Source: Pseudomonadota bacterium (lineage in GTDB: Bacteria > Pseudomonadota > Alphaproteobacteria > Sphingomonadales > Sphingomonadaceae). Taken from it: DNA of 64,000 bases. Location of the stretch: contig JAEZFL010000064.1 in the NCBI GenBank assembly GCA_023417515.1, forward strand, positions 1-64,000, written 5' to 3'. Position numbers and translations under genes: made by a program. This document shows, in pieces, positions 1-7,792 of this stretch. The notes under the pieces were generated by a model, which made no database searches, was not told where the DNA came from, and saw only the letters and a list, made by a program, of their open reading frames with translations. Every line of letters begins with the position of its first letter. The first letter of the stretch is position 1.

Positions 1-126
1 GTGCTCGGCGAGCGCGACGCCGCCGGCGCGGCGCTGCGCAGTGGCCTTGCCGCCTTCGACGGCGACTCCGCGGCCCAGGGACAGCTGCGCACCGCCGCGC
101 GCGAGCTCGGGGTGCCCGGTGCCTGA
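1..126 (+). CDS. C-terminal end of a TPR-like protein, possibly cytochrome c biogenesis factor CcmI/CcmH-like (partial)
   Basis: Frame 1 is open from the window edge to a TGA at 124-126 and gives the last 41 residues. They are Ala/Leu/Arg-rich and helical, ending in RTAARELGVPGA. This looks like the C-terminal helix of TPR proteins of the c-type cytochrome maturation (CcmI/CcmH-NrfG) family, but the fragment is too short to decide. The gene lies outside the island, directly upstream of the tRNA gene, so it belongs to the host chromosome. The start is outside the window. The family assignment is a low-confidence inference. Confidence 0.4.
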   Translation: MLGERDAAGAALRSGLAAFDGDSAAQGQLRTAARELGVPGA

Positions 127-188
127 CGCCGAGGGCGGCTTGACAGCCGCCCCCCTCGCCCCATATGCGCCACCCCTGCTCTTCGAGC

Positions 189-264
189 GGCCCCTTCGTC
201 TAGCGGTCTAGGACGTCGCCCTCTCACGGCGAAAACACGGGTTCGAGTCCCGTAGGGGTCACCA
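189..264 (+). tRNA. tRNA-Glu (anticodon CTC)
   Basis: A complete cloverleaf can be folded. Acceptor bases 189-195 pair with 254-260 (one G-U). The D-arm contains TCTAGCGGTCTAGGA. The anticodon stem GTCGCC/GGCGA encloses the loop CTCTCAC with anticodon CTC. The T-arm contains GGTTCGAGTCC, and CCA is encoded at 262-264. Its last 17 bases (248-264) fall within the island's direct repeat, so the tRNA is the integration target and stays intact after insertion. Confidence 0.93.
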
Positions 265-265
265 A
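248..265 (+). repeat. attL of the genomic island (18-bp direct repeat)
   Basis: TCCCGTAGGGGTCACCAA is the 3' end of the tRNA-Glu gene and recurs exactly at 21968-21985. A further 10 bp, GAAACGGCGG, match at the same distance downstream of both copies (274-283 and 21994-22003). A tRNA 3' end with an adjacent integrase gene is the classic layout for tyrosine-recombinase islands. Confidence 0.9.
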
Positions 266-326
266 CACCGCCGGAAACGGCGGAATCGCGGAATCCTGCC
301 ACTTTCACGATCGCTTTACCCGTCCT

Positions 327-349
327 TGCGTACAAAGGATGCGTACAAA
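327..349 (+). promoter_or_regulatory. Tandem TGCGTACAAA repeats, candidate integrase arm-type sites (left)
   Basis: TGCGTACAAA occurs at 327-336 and 340-349, 13 bp apart, just upstream of the preferred integrase ATG. The same 10-mer occurs at 21896-21905 inside the right end, next to a related ACGCATACAA at 21882-21891. Short repeats shared by both ends and lying 60-100 bp inside att cores are typical arm-binding sites. They may also let the integrase autoregulate its promoter. The role is inferred. Confidence 0.6.
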
Positions 350-358
350 GTGATCCGA

Positions 359-2221
359 ATGACAGCTCCGTTCAAAGATCCCCGCACCGGCATCTACTAT
401 TTCCGAAAGGTGATCCCCCCGGAATTGCGCCCGGCGTTCGGGAAGCGGGAATACAAGGTCAGTCTCGGCACGCGCGACCCGCTCGAAGCAAGGTCGCTCA
501 TGCCCGACCACGCCGCCGCATATGAGCGACTGGCGACGAACGCCAAAGCGTTCCTCCGTGGCGGTCCGGCTGCTCAGGCTAACCACTATGTGGACCGTTG
601 GCTCCAGGAGACTCGGCGCGACAGATTGTGGCTGCTCATGGCTGCCCGGAATATCACATCCTACACTCGCCTCGCGGCCGAGCGAGGTCTCGTTGCCACA
701 GCCCCGGACTACGCGTTCGAGCCGGAAATACGTCATGGCGACGATGACGCCGTGATGCTTCGGACATTCCAGGGTGCCAGGCGGCTCCCATATCAATATT
801 GCCTTCAGGAGATTGGGCGGCTGGAACTGAGCGCGTTTCAGTGGGCCGTCGACCAGGTGATCCTTCACCACGATCTGGGAGGGAGCGAGGTCTCGTGTCG
901 AGACGCGATCTCGCGATCGTTCCAGCGCCGGATGATGGAGGCGCTGATCGAGAGGTTCCGCGAAGAGAATTCCCGTGAGAGATCCGGCTGGCTGGATCCG
1001 GTCCCGCCGCCGCTGATCGTCATTGATGGCGGGCTCTCACGGCCGGCCGCCGAAGCGCATCCGGGGGTCGCCGCCGATGTAGGCCTTACCATTACGCAGG
1101 CATTCGAAGCGTGGCGTGATTACGGCAAGGGTCGACCGCGCAAACGACAGTTGATCCAGGAATGGGATCTCGCGGTTCGCCGGTTCGTCGCGATGTTCGG
1201 CGACATAGACATGGGTCGTATCCGGCCGCAGATGGTGCGCGACTTCCGGGAAAGGCTGCTTGAGCTGCCTGGGCGCGCCAAGAAAGCGGTCAGAGAACTC
1301 CCGCTCGATGAGCAGGCGGCGGTGGCAGCTCAACACGGGCTTTCGACCCTTGCGCCGGCGACCGTTAACAAGGCGCTGACCGCCATTCGATCCATCACGG
1401 AGCATGTCATCGATAAGATGGCCAACGTGCCGCTGGAGCTCAATGCGGCGAAGCTGGCGAAGTTCGTGGAGGTCGAAGACAGTGAGGCGAAGCGCTTGCC
1501 CTTTGACGAAGACGACATGGAGGCGATCTTCCGTGATCTCGTGATCAGGGATTCGACTGGCATCAGCGAAGAAACCCTGTTCTGGATGGTTCTCCTCGCC
1601 CCCTTCACCGGCTGCCGGCTCGAGGAGATCGGAACTCTTCGCCCACTGAACGTGCGGTCGGAACACGGGATCTGGTTTATCGCGATCGAGCGAGATCGCG
1701 CGCAGGTTCGAGCGGATCAAGACCAGGAAGAGAAGAGCCTGAAGTCGTCGAATTCCGACAGGGATATACCGATCCATCCCATCCTGCTTCGTGCCGGCTT
1801 CATCGAGTATGTCGAACGGCGCAAGGCTGAGAGCGCCGAATGGCTTTTCCCCGACCTGAAGCCAAACAAGTTCGGGAAGCGGTCTTATCGGGTGTCGCGC
1901 CTGTTCGCCCGCTATCTGGAAGAACTCGGCATCACCGATGACGAGAAGGTCTTCCACTCCTTCCGACATTCGATCCGACGCAACCTGCGAGGTCGAGCCA
2001 AGGAGGAGATGGTGGATCTGATCAGTGGTCATTCCGACGGAAAGGTCGGCCGACGCTATGGCCGCGGCGCCGATATGCGCCCCTTGATGGAAGTCATCAA
2101 ACTCATCGACTATCGCGGCCCAGACTGGTTAAGCGTCATCGCACAAGCGCGGAATCTGGGGGGGCTTGCTCCGGAGGAGGAACAGCATAAGAATCCGGTG
2201 CAGCTCCGTATGTCGATTTGA
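359..2221 (+). CDS. int: Tyrosine recombinase/integrase of the island
   Basis: This 620-aa protein catalyses site-specific integration and excision at the tRNA-Glu attachment site. The N-terminal segment (GIYYFRKVIPPELRPAFG) matches the DUF6538-type start of large proteobacterial island integrases. A SAM-like core-binding region lies around residues 250-370. Catalytic-domain signatures are the first Arg in TGCRLEEIG (about 417), HSFRH (HxxR, about 533), SGH (about 557) and the nucleophile candidate Tyr in RRYGRG (about 566). The frame extends upstream to a TTG at 326, but that would translate the TGCGTACAAA repeats, so ATG 359 is preferred. The gene points away from the tRNA, as usual for this class. 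Confidence 0.92.
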   Translation: MTAPFKDPRTGIYYFRKVIPPELRPAFGKREYKVSLGTRDPLEARSLMPDHAAAYERLATNAKAFLRGGPAAQANHYVDRWLQETRRDRLWLLMAARNITSYTRLAAERGLVATAPDYAFEPEIRHGDDDAVMLRTFQGARRLPYQYCLQEIGRLELSAFQWAVDQVILHHDLGGSEVSCRDAISRSFQRRMMEALIERFREENSRERSGWLDPVPPPLIVIDGGLSRPAAEAHPGVAADVGLTITQAFEAWRDYGKGRPRKRQLIQEWDLAVRRFVAMFGDIDMGRIRPQMVRDFRERLLELPGRAKKAVRELPLDEQAAVAAQHGLSTLAPATVNKALTAIRSITEHVIDKMANVPLELNAAKLAKFVEVEDSEAKRLPFDEDDMEAIFRDLVIRDSTGISEETLFWMVLLAPFTGCRLEEIGTLRPLNVRSEHGIWFIAIERDRAQVRADQDQEEKSLKSSNSDRDIPIHPILLRAGFIEYVERRKAESAEWLFPDLKPNKFGKRSYRVSRLFARYLEELGITDDEKVFHSFRHSIRRNLRGRAKEEMVDLISGHSDGKVGRRYGRGADMRPLMEVIKLIDYRGPDWLSVIAQARNLGGLAPEEEQHKNPVQLRMSI

Positions 2222-2486
2222 TCGGCCACCTCGCCACCGACGGAATCAGCGCCGGTGGCGAGAGTAAGCCATCCCTTACGCGATCGCCATCCAAGGGTGC
2301 CGTCGTCACATAGAACTGGGCGACGGGAAATATTACCAAGCGAGACGCCTGGCATGCACGCATCGCAGCAGTCGACCAATCGCGCCCATCCGAATGAGCG
2401 GGACGGCTGGAAAGCTGGCGCCCGACGCGCCAATCAGGTTAGGCTGGCGCTAAAGAAGCCGTCGACCCACCGCTCAATTTGAGGAA

Positions 2487-4151
2487 GTGACAGAGTTGGC
2501 CATAGCGATCGCGCCACCGTCGAGACAGCTGCTTCAGCGCATGGACTCGAGGTTCGCACTCCAGCAGGACAACTGGAACGACTACAGCTTCAGGACCCTC
2601 TATCATCTTCATTTCCGGCACGGCGACGACCCGGCCGACGTGACATACGTGGGTGGCGTCAAGATCCTGCGCAGGGGTCAGAAAGCGGATGGGGCTGTGC
2701 TCATCGAGAAGCCCTTCAATAAGCTGTCCGACAAGTGGATCTCGGTTGGCACCAGCCTCGACTACTACCAACGCATGAACGAGCTGCCGGCTGCCCGGCG
2801 CAAGGCGATCATGGACGCCCTCAACGACGCGGTGGCCCATCCCAACCTCGTCCCCCTCTTCGAGGACGAAGATGGGTGGAAAACCTCACTCTTCCGCGAC
2901 AACCCCGACTGGCGCGGCTTCCTCGACGACGCCCGCGCGCTCTTCGAGGGCAACTTCTCCGCTCTTGCCGACATCGAAGAGGCGTTTTCCTACACACCCG
3001 CCGGCGCGGATAGGCCAATCGAGTTCGACTTCAGCTCGCCCGAGCCCGCCGGTTACTGGGGCCCCTATCGGCGGCTGGGTCCCCGCCGGCGCAAGACGCT
3101 CCTTCCCAACCGCATCGTAGTGCTCGTTGGTCGCAATGGATCGGGCAAGAGCACACTGCTGTCCCGTCTCGCTCACGTGGCGTTCGCGTCGCCGCAGGAG
3201 AGGGCCACCAAACGATTGAAGGCGCTCGGCACGCTACAGCCGGTGTCGATCGGCTTCATGCGTGTGATCACCATCTCTTATAGCGCCTTCGACAGCTTCG
3301 TGGTGCCGGGGCTGGACGCCAAGGAGTTGGCGCAAACGACCGAGGATCTTGCCACTGGCGAGGGCCGCTTTGTCTTTTGCGGGTTACGCGACGTGGTCGC
3401 CGAGGCTCGTGGAGATGTCGAGAGGGACAAGGAGGCCCAACCCAACGGCGACAGCGAGGGCCCGGTCGAACGGCGGACGACTACTCGACTTAAGCCGGTC
3501 GAACAGCTTGCTGAGGAATTCGCGGCGTTGATCACGCGCATCCGCAGGCAGGATGGAATCGAGCTGCTAGAGGCGGCGCTGGAGCCTCTGCTTAGCGACC
3601 CTTCCTTCGCAGAGCTGGAGGATCAAATGGCTCGGCTAACTAAGTCGAGCAGGTCGGCGCGCTCCCTCTTCCTCGGCTGGAGCACGGGCCACAAGATTGC
3701 CCTACACGTTGTGGCTTCGCTGGTTGCACATGCCCGCCCGCGTTCACTGGTGCTGTTCGACGAACCGGAGGCGCACCTTCACCCACCACTGATGGCCGCG
3801 CTCATGCATTCGGTGCGCATCGTGCTTACCGAGGTAAATGCCCTGTGCGTCGTCGCGACCCACTCGCCCGTCTTGCTTCAAGAAACGCTGTCGCGCCACG
3901 TTCGGCGCGTGCGCAGAACGGGAAAGGCGCTCGAGGTCAGGCAGCCCGAACTTGAGACGTTCGGGGAGAACATCGGCATCCTCACATACGATGCCTTCGG
4001 GCTAACCGCATCCAGCACCGACTTCCACAAGGTCCTGGACCTGCTCGTCCAAGGCTGTGACTCGCCCGACGAGATAGACGCCCTATTTGACCCCGGACTC
4101 AGCGCTCAGGCCCGGGCTTACGTTCTCACGCAGTTCGCGCGCAAGGAATGA
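2487..4151 (+). CDS. Septu-like PtuA ATPase (SMC/ABC-type AAA)
   Basis: The 554-aa protein has an ABC/SMC-like ATPase domain. Walker A GRNGSGKST is at about 215, Walker B LVLFDEPEAHLHP at about 421, and a switch ATHSPVLLQ at about 458. This order is typical of OLD/PtuA defence ATPases. It overlaps the next gene, an HNH nuclease, by 4 bp (ATGA at 4148-4151), which is the ptuA-ptuB arrangement of Septu and of some retron effectors. The first 190 residues form an unrecognised extension. The start is GTG 2487; TTG 2496 is an alternative with better spacing from GAGGA at 2481-2485. Function as an anti-phage ATPase is inferred from context and motifs. Confidence 0.75.
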   Translation: MTELAIAIAPPSRQLLQRMDSRFALQQDNWNDYSFRTLYHLHFRHGDDPADVTYVGGVKILRRGQKADGAVLIEKPFNKLSDKWISVGTSLDYYQRMNELPAARRKAIMDALNDAVAHPNLVPLFEDEDGWKTSLFRDNPDWRGFLDDARALFEGNFSALADIEEAFSYTPAGADRPIEFDFSSPEPAGYWGPYRRLGPRRRKTLLPNRIVVLVGRNGSGKSTLLSRLAHVAFASPQERATKRLKALGTLQPVSIGFMRVITISYSAFDSFVVPGLDAKELAQTTEDLATGEGRFVFCGLRDVVAEARGDVERDKEAQPNGDSEGPVERRTTTRLKPVEQLAEEFAALITRIRRQDGIELLEAALEPLLSDPSFAELEDQMARLTKSSRSARSLFLGWSTGHKIALHVVASLVAHARPRSLVLFDEPEAHLHPPLMAALMHSVRIVLTEVNALCVVATHSPVLLQETLSRHVRRVRRTGKALEVRQPELETFGENIGILTYDAFGLTASSTDFHKVLDLLVQGCDSPDEIDALFDPGLSAQARAYVLTQFARKE

Positions 4152-5026
4152 GAAATCTGCCACAACCGACCCGGGACGGTGATCGGGGCGACCTGAGGAA
4201 GGCCGTACGCACATACCGGTATCGCGGGCAGACCCTGGGACACGACATTACCGACGACGAGGTTGAGGCGATCGTGGCCCTCTACGACCGATACGAGCAA
4301 GATCGCGGCGCTCCCTGCGTCGAACTCAAGGGAGCTGATCTGCCCGCCTCGCTGCGAGAAGCTATCCACGCGGCCTACGCCAAGACCCGGGAAGGACGCA
4401 CCCTTCAGCCGCTGCGAGAACTCCTATTCAAGGACGTAAACCTCTGCCCCGTGTGCGGCATCGATCCTGCTACCGAACTCGACCACCATCTGCCCCAGTC
4501 CGAATTCAAGCCGCTCGCGATCCACGTGCGCAACCTCGTGCCGATGTGCCACCTGTGCAACCACGCCAAGCTGGCCGGGTTCGACGAGGACGGCGAGGGC
4601 TTCCTCCACCCGTATTACGACCTGCTGCCGGACCTCGACTTCGTGATTGCGACAGTCGACCTCGTTGGAGCGGCGATGGTAGTTTCGTTCGCGATCGACT
4701 TGACGACTGCGCTGCCAGCCGGCTTCGCGGACAGGCTCACCGCGCAGATGGAGACGTTGAAGCTGGAGGCACGGTATCAGCAGGAGGTGAACACCTACAT
4801 CGCCTCGCACGCTGCGGCGCTGCATCTGGCGTATCGCGCCGGCGGCCAGGCCGGAGTGCGGCGAACGCTGCGGGTCCAGGAACGCTACGAGACCCGGGCG
4901 TTTCACCGAAATCACTGGCGACCTGCCCTACTACGCGCGCTCAAGGCCCACGATGGGTTTACCGGCGGAGGATTCGCCGCAGTACTACCAATCCAGGATG
5001 ACATGCTGGACGACTTGGATGACTGA
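4148..5026 (+). CDS. Septu-like PtuB HNH endonuclease
   Basis: The 292-aa protein has a zinc-stabilised HNH nuclease core at about 99-145: CPVCG, then ELDHHLPQSEF, RNLVPMCHLC and CNHAK. This is the CxxC...DHH...N...CxxC pattern of the PtuB/TIGR02646-like HNH family. Flanking regions are helical and acidic at the C-terminus (DDMLDDLDD). It is translationally coupled to the upstream ATPase (ATGA) and should act with it as a nuclease effector. It ends 15 bp before the convergent stop of the next gene. No retron reverse transcriptase is seen nearby, so a stand-alone Septu-like pair is the simplest reading. Confidence 0.75.
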   Translation: MRNLPQPTRDGDRGDLRKAVRTYRYRGQTLGHDITDDEVEAIVALYDRYEQDRGAPCVELKGADLPASLREAIHAAYAKTREGRTLQPLRELLFKDVNLCPVCGIDPATELDHHLPQSEFKPLAIHVRNLVPMCHLCNHAKLAGFDEDGEGFLHPYYDLLPDLDFVIATVDLVGAAMVVSFAIDLTTALPAGFADRLTAQMETLKLEARYQQEVNTYIASHAAALHLAYRAGGQAGVRRTLRVQERYETRAFHRNHWRPALLRALKAHDGFTGGGFAAVLPIQDDMLDDLDD

Positions 5027-5041
5027 CCCGATCATCAGCCC

Positions 5042-5566
5042 TCATGAGAAGTTTGCATGGTGTCGGGCGAAGTAGCTGAAGGCCGCCGGCTCGCACGCAT
5101 GTTCGAATGCGTCGATTGCCGCCCTCAAGCTGGGGGTCATGAACATCGCCGCGAACGGGACTGCCGCGTTCAAGCCATGACCGATACGAGCACGATCAGC
5201 GAGAGGAACACCCCACTCACCAGCCAGCTTCCGACGAAACTCACCCTCGCTCCGGCCGAAGCCGGCGGCGAAGTAGATGGTCAGCCCTTCCCCTGTTGCG
5301 TAGTCCTCTGCGCTCGCCAAGTAGGTGGCCCTTCGGGCTCCGGGGGGAAACACCTCCTCCGCTTCCCAGAGGTGCGGGGTCGGCTGGCGAGTGACGCCGG
5401 CGGTAGATGTCGCAAAGGCTGGGTCCGCCAGCATCTCCTGCGCCCGCTCCGCGATGGCCTGCAGCCTCACCGCTTCTGCCTTTCCTTGGAGTGCCACTAC
5501 GCGGGCCAGCCACTCGATCTGGCCGGCGTCCATCGCGCCGGCCAGATTCTTATCATCGCTGCTCAT
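5042..5566 (-). CDS. Hypothetical protein (174 aa), last gene of a three-gene minus-strand cluster
   Basis: I do not recognise this protein. It starts MSSDDKNLAGAM and has a helical first half rich in Ala/Glu/Arg, followed by a mixed segment with YFAAGFGRSEGEFRRKL. No signal peptide, membrane segment or metal motif is visible. Its ATG at 5566 overlaps the stop of the upstream gene by 4 bp (5563-5566), so the two are co-translated. It converges on the Septu-like pair. The location between two defence modules suggests an accessory role in the island, but nothing in the sequence defines it. Confidence 0.7.
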   Translation of the reverse strand: MSSDDKNLAGAMDAGQIEWLARVVALQGKAEAVRLQAIAERAQEMLADPAFATSTAGVTRQPTPHLWEAEEVFPPGARRATYLASAEDYATGEGLTIYFAAGFGRSEGEFRRKLAGEWGVPLADRARIGHGLNAAVPFAAMFMTPSLRAAIDAFEHACEPAAFSYFARHHANFS

Positions 5567-6234
5567 ACGAACTGCTCGTCCCAGCGCTCAATATGAGCTT
5601 GCCACGCCTGCCAGGCTTCCTGCTGGCCGGTGTCGGAGCACAGCCGGTAGTTCGTCGCCGCGAATCCATCAGCCACCAGCTCTCGCGACGGAACGACGAC
5701 GTGAGCGTGCCTCGGATTGCCCACGCCTGCGATGCCCGGCGCATGAAGCACCACGAGCGCGGCCAGCCGCCGCTCGACAGCGAAATGCTGCCACGCGAAC
5801 GACCTCACCTTCTCGAAGGCTGCATGAGCGGGCTCGGCGCCCGGCAGAACCAGCTTGAGATGCACGAATGCGTGGCGCTCGAACGAAGGCAGCATCTCGT
5901 CGAAGCGCTGGAAGAGGTACGGGATGCTCCAATACTCCCCGGGGGCATGGCGCGGGAGGACAAGTCCGGCGTGCACCGCTGAGCCAAATCTTGGGTCTTC
6001 GCCCGGCGTCAGCTTCTTCTCGACCCAAACGGTGATGCCCTCGCGTTCGCCCTGCCCTTCCCACCAGGCGCGGCTGAACGTGAACCCGGGATATGTGCCG
6101 GCGCCGTTCATGAACTTCTTGAGCACCGCCTTCCGCGGTGTGGCCGGCAAAATGACCGCGGTCGCTTCCCCCGGCGCCTGCGGCGCGGTCTTCGCGGTCT
6201 GCTTCTTCGTCGTCTTCTTTGTCTTGGTAGTCAT
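5563..6234 (-). CDS. Hypothetical protein with Lys/Thr-rich N-terminus and an HAHVVV motif
   Basis: The 223-aa protein begins with a basic, disordered tail (MTTKTKKTTKKQTAKTAP) that could bind DNA or RNA. Near residue 175 it has GNPRHAHVVVPSREL, which resembles the HxH metal motif of MobA/MobL-type relaxases and other HUH nucleases (usual form NPHAHVML). No downstream relaxase domain and no obvious upstream catalytic Tyr context is present, and the protein is far shorter than a relaxase, so the resemblance may be chance. ATG 6234 is preceded by GAGAGA. It is coupled to the downstream 174-aa gene through an ATGA overlap. Confidence 0.65.
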   Translation of the reverse strand: MTTKTKKTTKKQTAKTAPQAPGEATAVILPATPRKAVLKKFMNGAGTYPGFTFSRAWWEGQGEREGITVWVEKKLTPGEDPRFGSAVHAGLVLPRHAPGEYWSIPYLFQRFDEMLPSFERHAFVHLKLVLPGAEPAHAAFEKVRSFAWQHFAVERRLAALVVLHAPGIAGVGNPRHAHVVVPSRELVADGFAATNYRLCSDTGQQEAWQAWQAHIERWDEQFV

Positions 6235-6341
6235 GGTCGTTCTCTCTCATTCGGTGCGCCGCGAGGCCGAGCAGGGTCGCAGCGACACCCATTTCATCGT
6301 TCCAGCTCAGCCATTCCGGCGAGCTTCTTGTTCTCGGGTCC

Positions 6342-6881
6342 TCAGCAGCGCCGGAGCGGGCCGGGGCGCTTCATCAGCAGCTGCAGCTGCAGGTCGGCAT
6401 TGCCGAAGCCGAACTCATGCTCCTGCTCGTCTGCCCACGGCGCGCCAGTGGGACGCGGCGAGCGAGCATCGAGGCGGAAGCAGGCCGCCAGAGGATCATC
6501 ACCGTCAGGGTCAGGCGCCAACCAGCAGGCATCCTGCCAGTCCATCCACAGCCGGAGGCCGCGATGTTCGTGCACATCGCCGCCGGCAGCTCGGGTGATG
6601 GTGGCGTAGAGGGTAAAGTCACCCTGCGTGGTACACCCCGGCGCCACCATCACAGCCGTGCAGCGAACCTCCCGAACGGCACGCGCGACCAGGCCGGAGC
6701 CGCGCTCGGTCGTAGAAGGGATCAGCACGACGTCGGCTGCAGGATCATAGGGGTAACCGGCGAGCACCGGCGGCAGTTCGGGTCTTCTCTCAAAGCGCCA
6801 GCCGGCAAGCCTAGCAATAGCGAGCGCGCCGTTCAGGGCGCACGAATCCAGGGTGCTGGAAGCACCAGTGACGTAGATCAT
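6342..6881 (-). CDS. Hypothetical protein (179 aa), first gene of the minus-strand cluster
   Basis: I do not recognise this protein. Starting at ATG 6881 it opens MIYVTGASSTLDSCALNGAL, a compact beta-alpha beginning, and later has PYDPAADVVLIPSTTERGSG followed by VMVAPGCTTQGDFTLYATI, suggesting a small alpha/beta enzyme or nucleotide-binding fold. The open frame continues upstream to 6965, but the extra 28 residues are low complexity and lack a better ribosome site. It is separated from the 223-aa gene by 107 bp and probably shares its transcript. No homologous family is named with confidence. Confidence 0.6.
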   Translation of the reverse strand: MIYVTGASSTLDSCALNGALAIARLAGWRFERRPELPPVLAGYPYDPAADVVLIPSTTERGSGLVARAVREVRCTAVMVAPGCTTQGDFTLYATITRAAGGDVHEHRGLRLWMDWQDACWLAPDPDGDDPLAACFRLDARSPRPTGAPWADEQEHEFGFGNADLQLQLLMKRPGPLRRC

Positions 6882-7043
6882 GGGTAGGGTCTCACTCTTG
6901 GTGACGGGCGGCAGGAGCAGCCGCCCTTCTTTCATTCGGCCGCAGCGGCCGGGTGAGCCTTCCATCCCCTTGTGGTCGTCAGCACCTACCCGTCGGAGAT
7001 CGGGCCGCAGGCGCGGAGCGGAGACCTAGCCGGGAGGCGGCAA

Positions 7044-7291
7044 GAGGACAAAACGACGCAGGCGATTTGCCCTCGCCCACCCTCGGAGAGCGCGCACGGG
7101 CGGTTCCGTCTCGAAAACGAGCGAAAACGCCCCGTAAAAGTGTTTGCACCACTTTTACGGTATTGCGCCCATTTTCGGACAGAGGACAAATCGTGGCGTT
7201 TGTCCTCGTCGTCCGGCCCGAAATCGCGCGTTGAGGGCTTCTTTTGTCCTACATCAGGGGTCGATCCGCTCGTTGCCGGATCGAGGACAAA
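7044..7291. repeat. Cluster of five GAGGACAAA/TTTGTCCT motifs (operator or iteron-like)
   Basis: GAGGACAAA occurs at 7044-7052, 7182-7190 and 7283-7291 on the plus strand, and its complement at 7199-7207 and, with one terminal difference (TTTGTCCTA), at 7243-7251. The 7182-7207 pair is a perfect 9-bp inverted repeat around an 8-bp spacer, a typical dimeric regulator site. The clustering is seen in the sequence. Whether it is an operator, a replication iteron or part of a transfer origin cannot be told. Confidence 0.65.
7132..7160. repeat. Perfect 11-bp inverted repeat (CCGTAAAAGTG / CACTTTTACGG)
   Basis: The arms are at 7132-7142 and 7150-7160 around a 7-base loop, TTTGCAC. There is no T-tract after either arm, so a simple rho-independent terminator is unlikely. 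It sits 22 bp before the GAGGACAAA palindrome and is more likely an operator or a recognition hairpin. Confidence 0.65.
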
Positions 7292-7407
7292 CCGGTCGCG
7301 TCCGGAAAGTCATGTCGTGCCTCCCCTACAGATCTAACCTGGTCGCGCTGGGTAGAGCAGCGGCCGGCGGCATCGCGGGTGCCGAGCCCTCGGGGCGAGG
7401 ATCTCGG

Positions 7408-7620
7408 CTAATCCAGCTGCGGGACCCACGGTCGCAGGCTCGCGCCGATCCAGCCAATCAGTCGTCGCGGTCGACCATCCCGAGCGGATGCCGATCGCTC
7501 AACACGCGCCAATGCGTCGGTGGTCAGATAAGACGTAGTCACGATGACGGCCTTGCTCGCGCCGTGCCCGAACCGCGTATGTCCACTTGACCGCGCCCTT
7601 GGCGGGCATCAGGCTTCAAC
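7408..7620 (-). pseudogene. Remnant of an Mrr/HJR-like restriction endonuclease C-terminal domain
   Basis: Reading the minus strand from 7560 to the TAG at 7408-7410 gives ASKAVIVTTSYLTTDALARV, then DGRPRRLIGWIGASLRPWVPQ. The SKAVIVTTSY-T-DA block is the hallmark strand-loop-helix of Mrr-type restriction endonuclease domains. Upstream the frame is broken by a TGA, and related-looking sequence continues in another frame (DARQGRGQVDIRGSGTARA). No start or intact N-terminal half is found. It is probably the leftover of an earlier restriction gene. The family call rests on this short motif. Confidence 0.4.
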
Positions 7621-7792
7621 ATCGATGACCAACCTTCGCGACCGACGGGTGCAACTCGCCTCTCGCCTCCGCAGAGAACTTGGAGGCGACTTTCGAAATA
7701 GAGAGTTTCGTCTCTGAGGTTAATCTGCGCGGCTTTCAATGGTTGGCCGATGAAGCGGCGCAACCTATAACCCCCGTCGGGCAAGCTGATCG

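Larger units (their letters stand above)
6882..7792. other. Divergent intergenic region between the unknown cluster and the DISARM-like operon
   Basis: About 0.9 kb holds no convincing intact gene. It contains a repeat cluster (7044-7291), a perfect stem-loop (7132-7160) and a nuclease remnant on the minus strand (7408-7620). Promoters for the minus-strand cluster and for the plus-strand operon must lie here. Open frames at 7144-7590 (+) and 7539-7829 (-) have unconvincing protein character. Confidence 0.6.

Noticed and set aside
2255..2482. 75-codon plus-strand frame between the integrase and PtuA-like genes
   Set aside because: No ribosome site and random-looking composition; more likely the promoter region of the Septu-like pair.
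7144..7590. 148-codon plus-strand frame across the repeat cluster
   Set aside because: It would translate the hairpin and GAGGACAAA repeats and lies opposite the nuclease remnant; the product is Arg/Ser-rich without structure.
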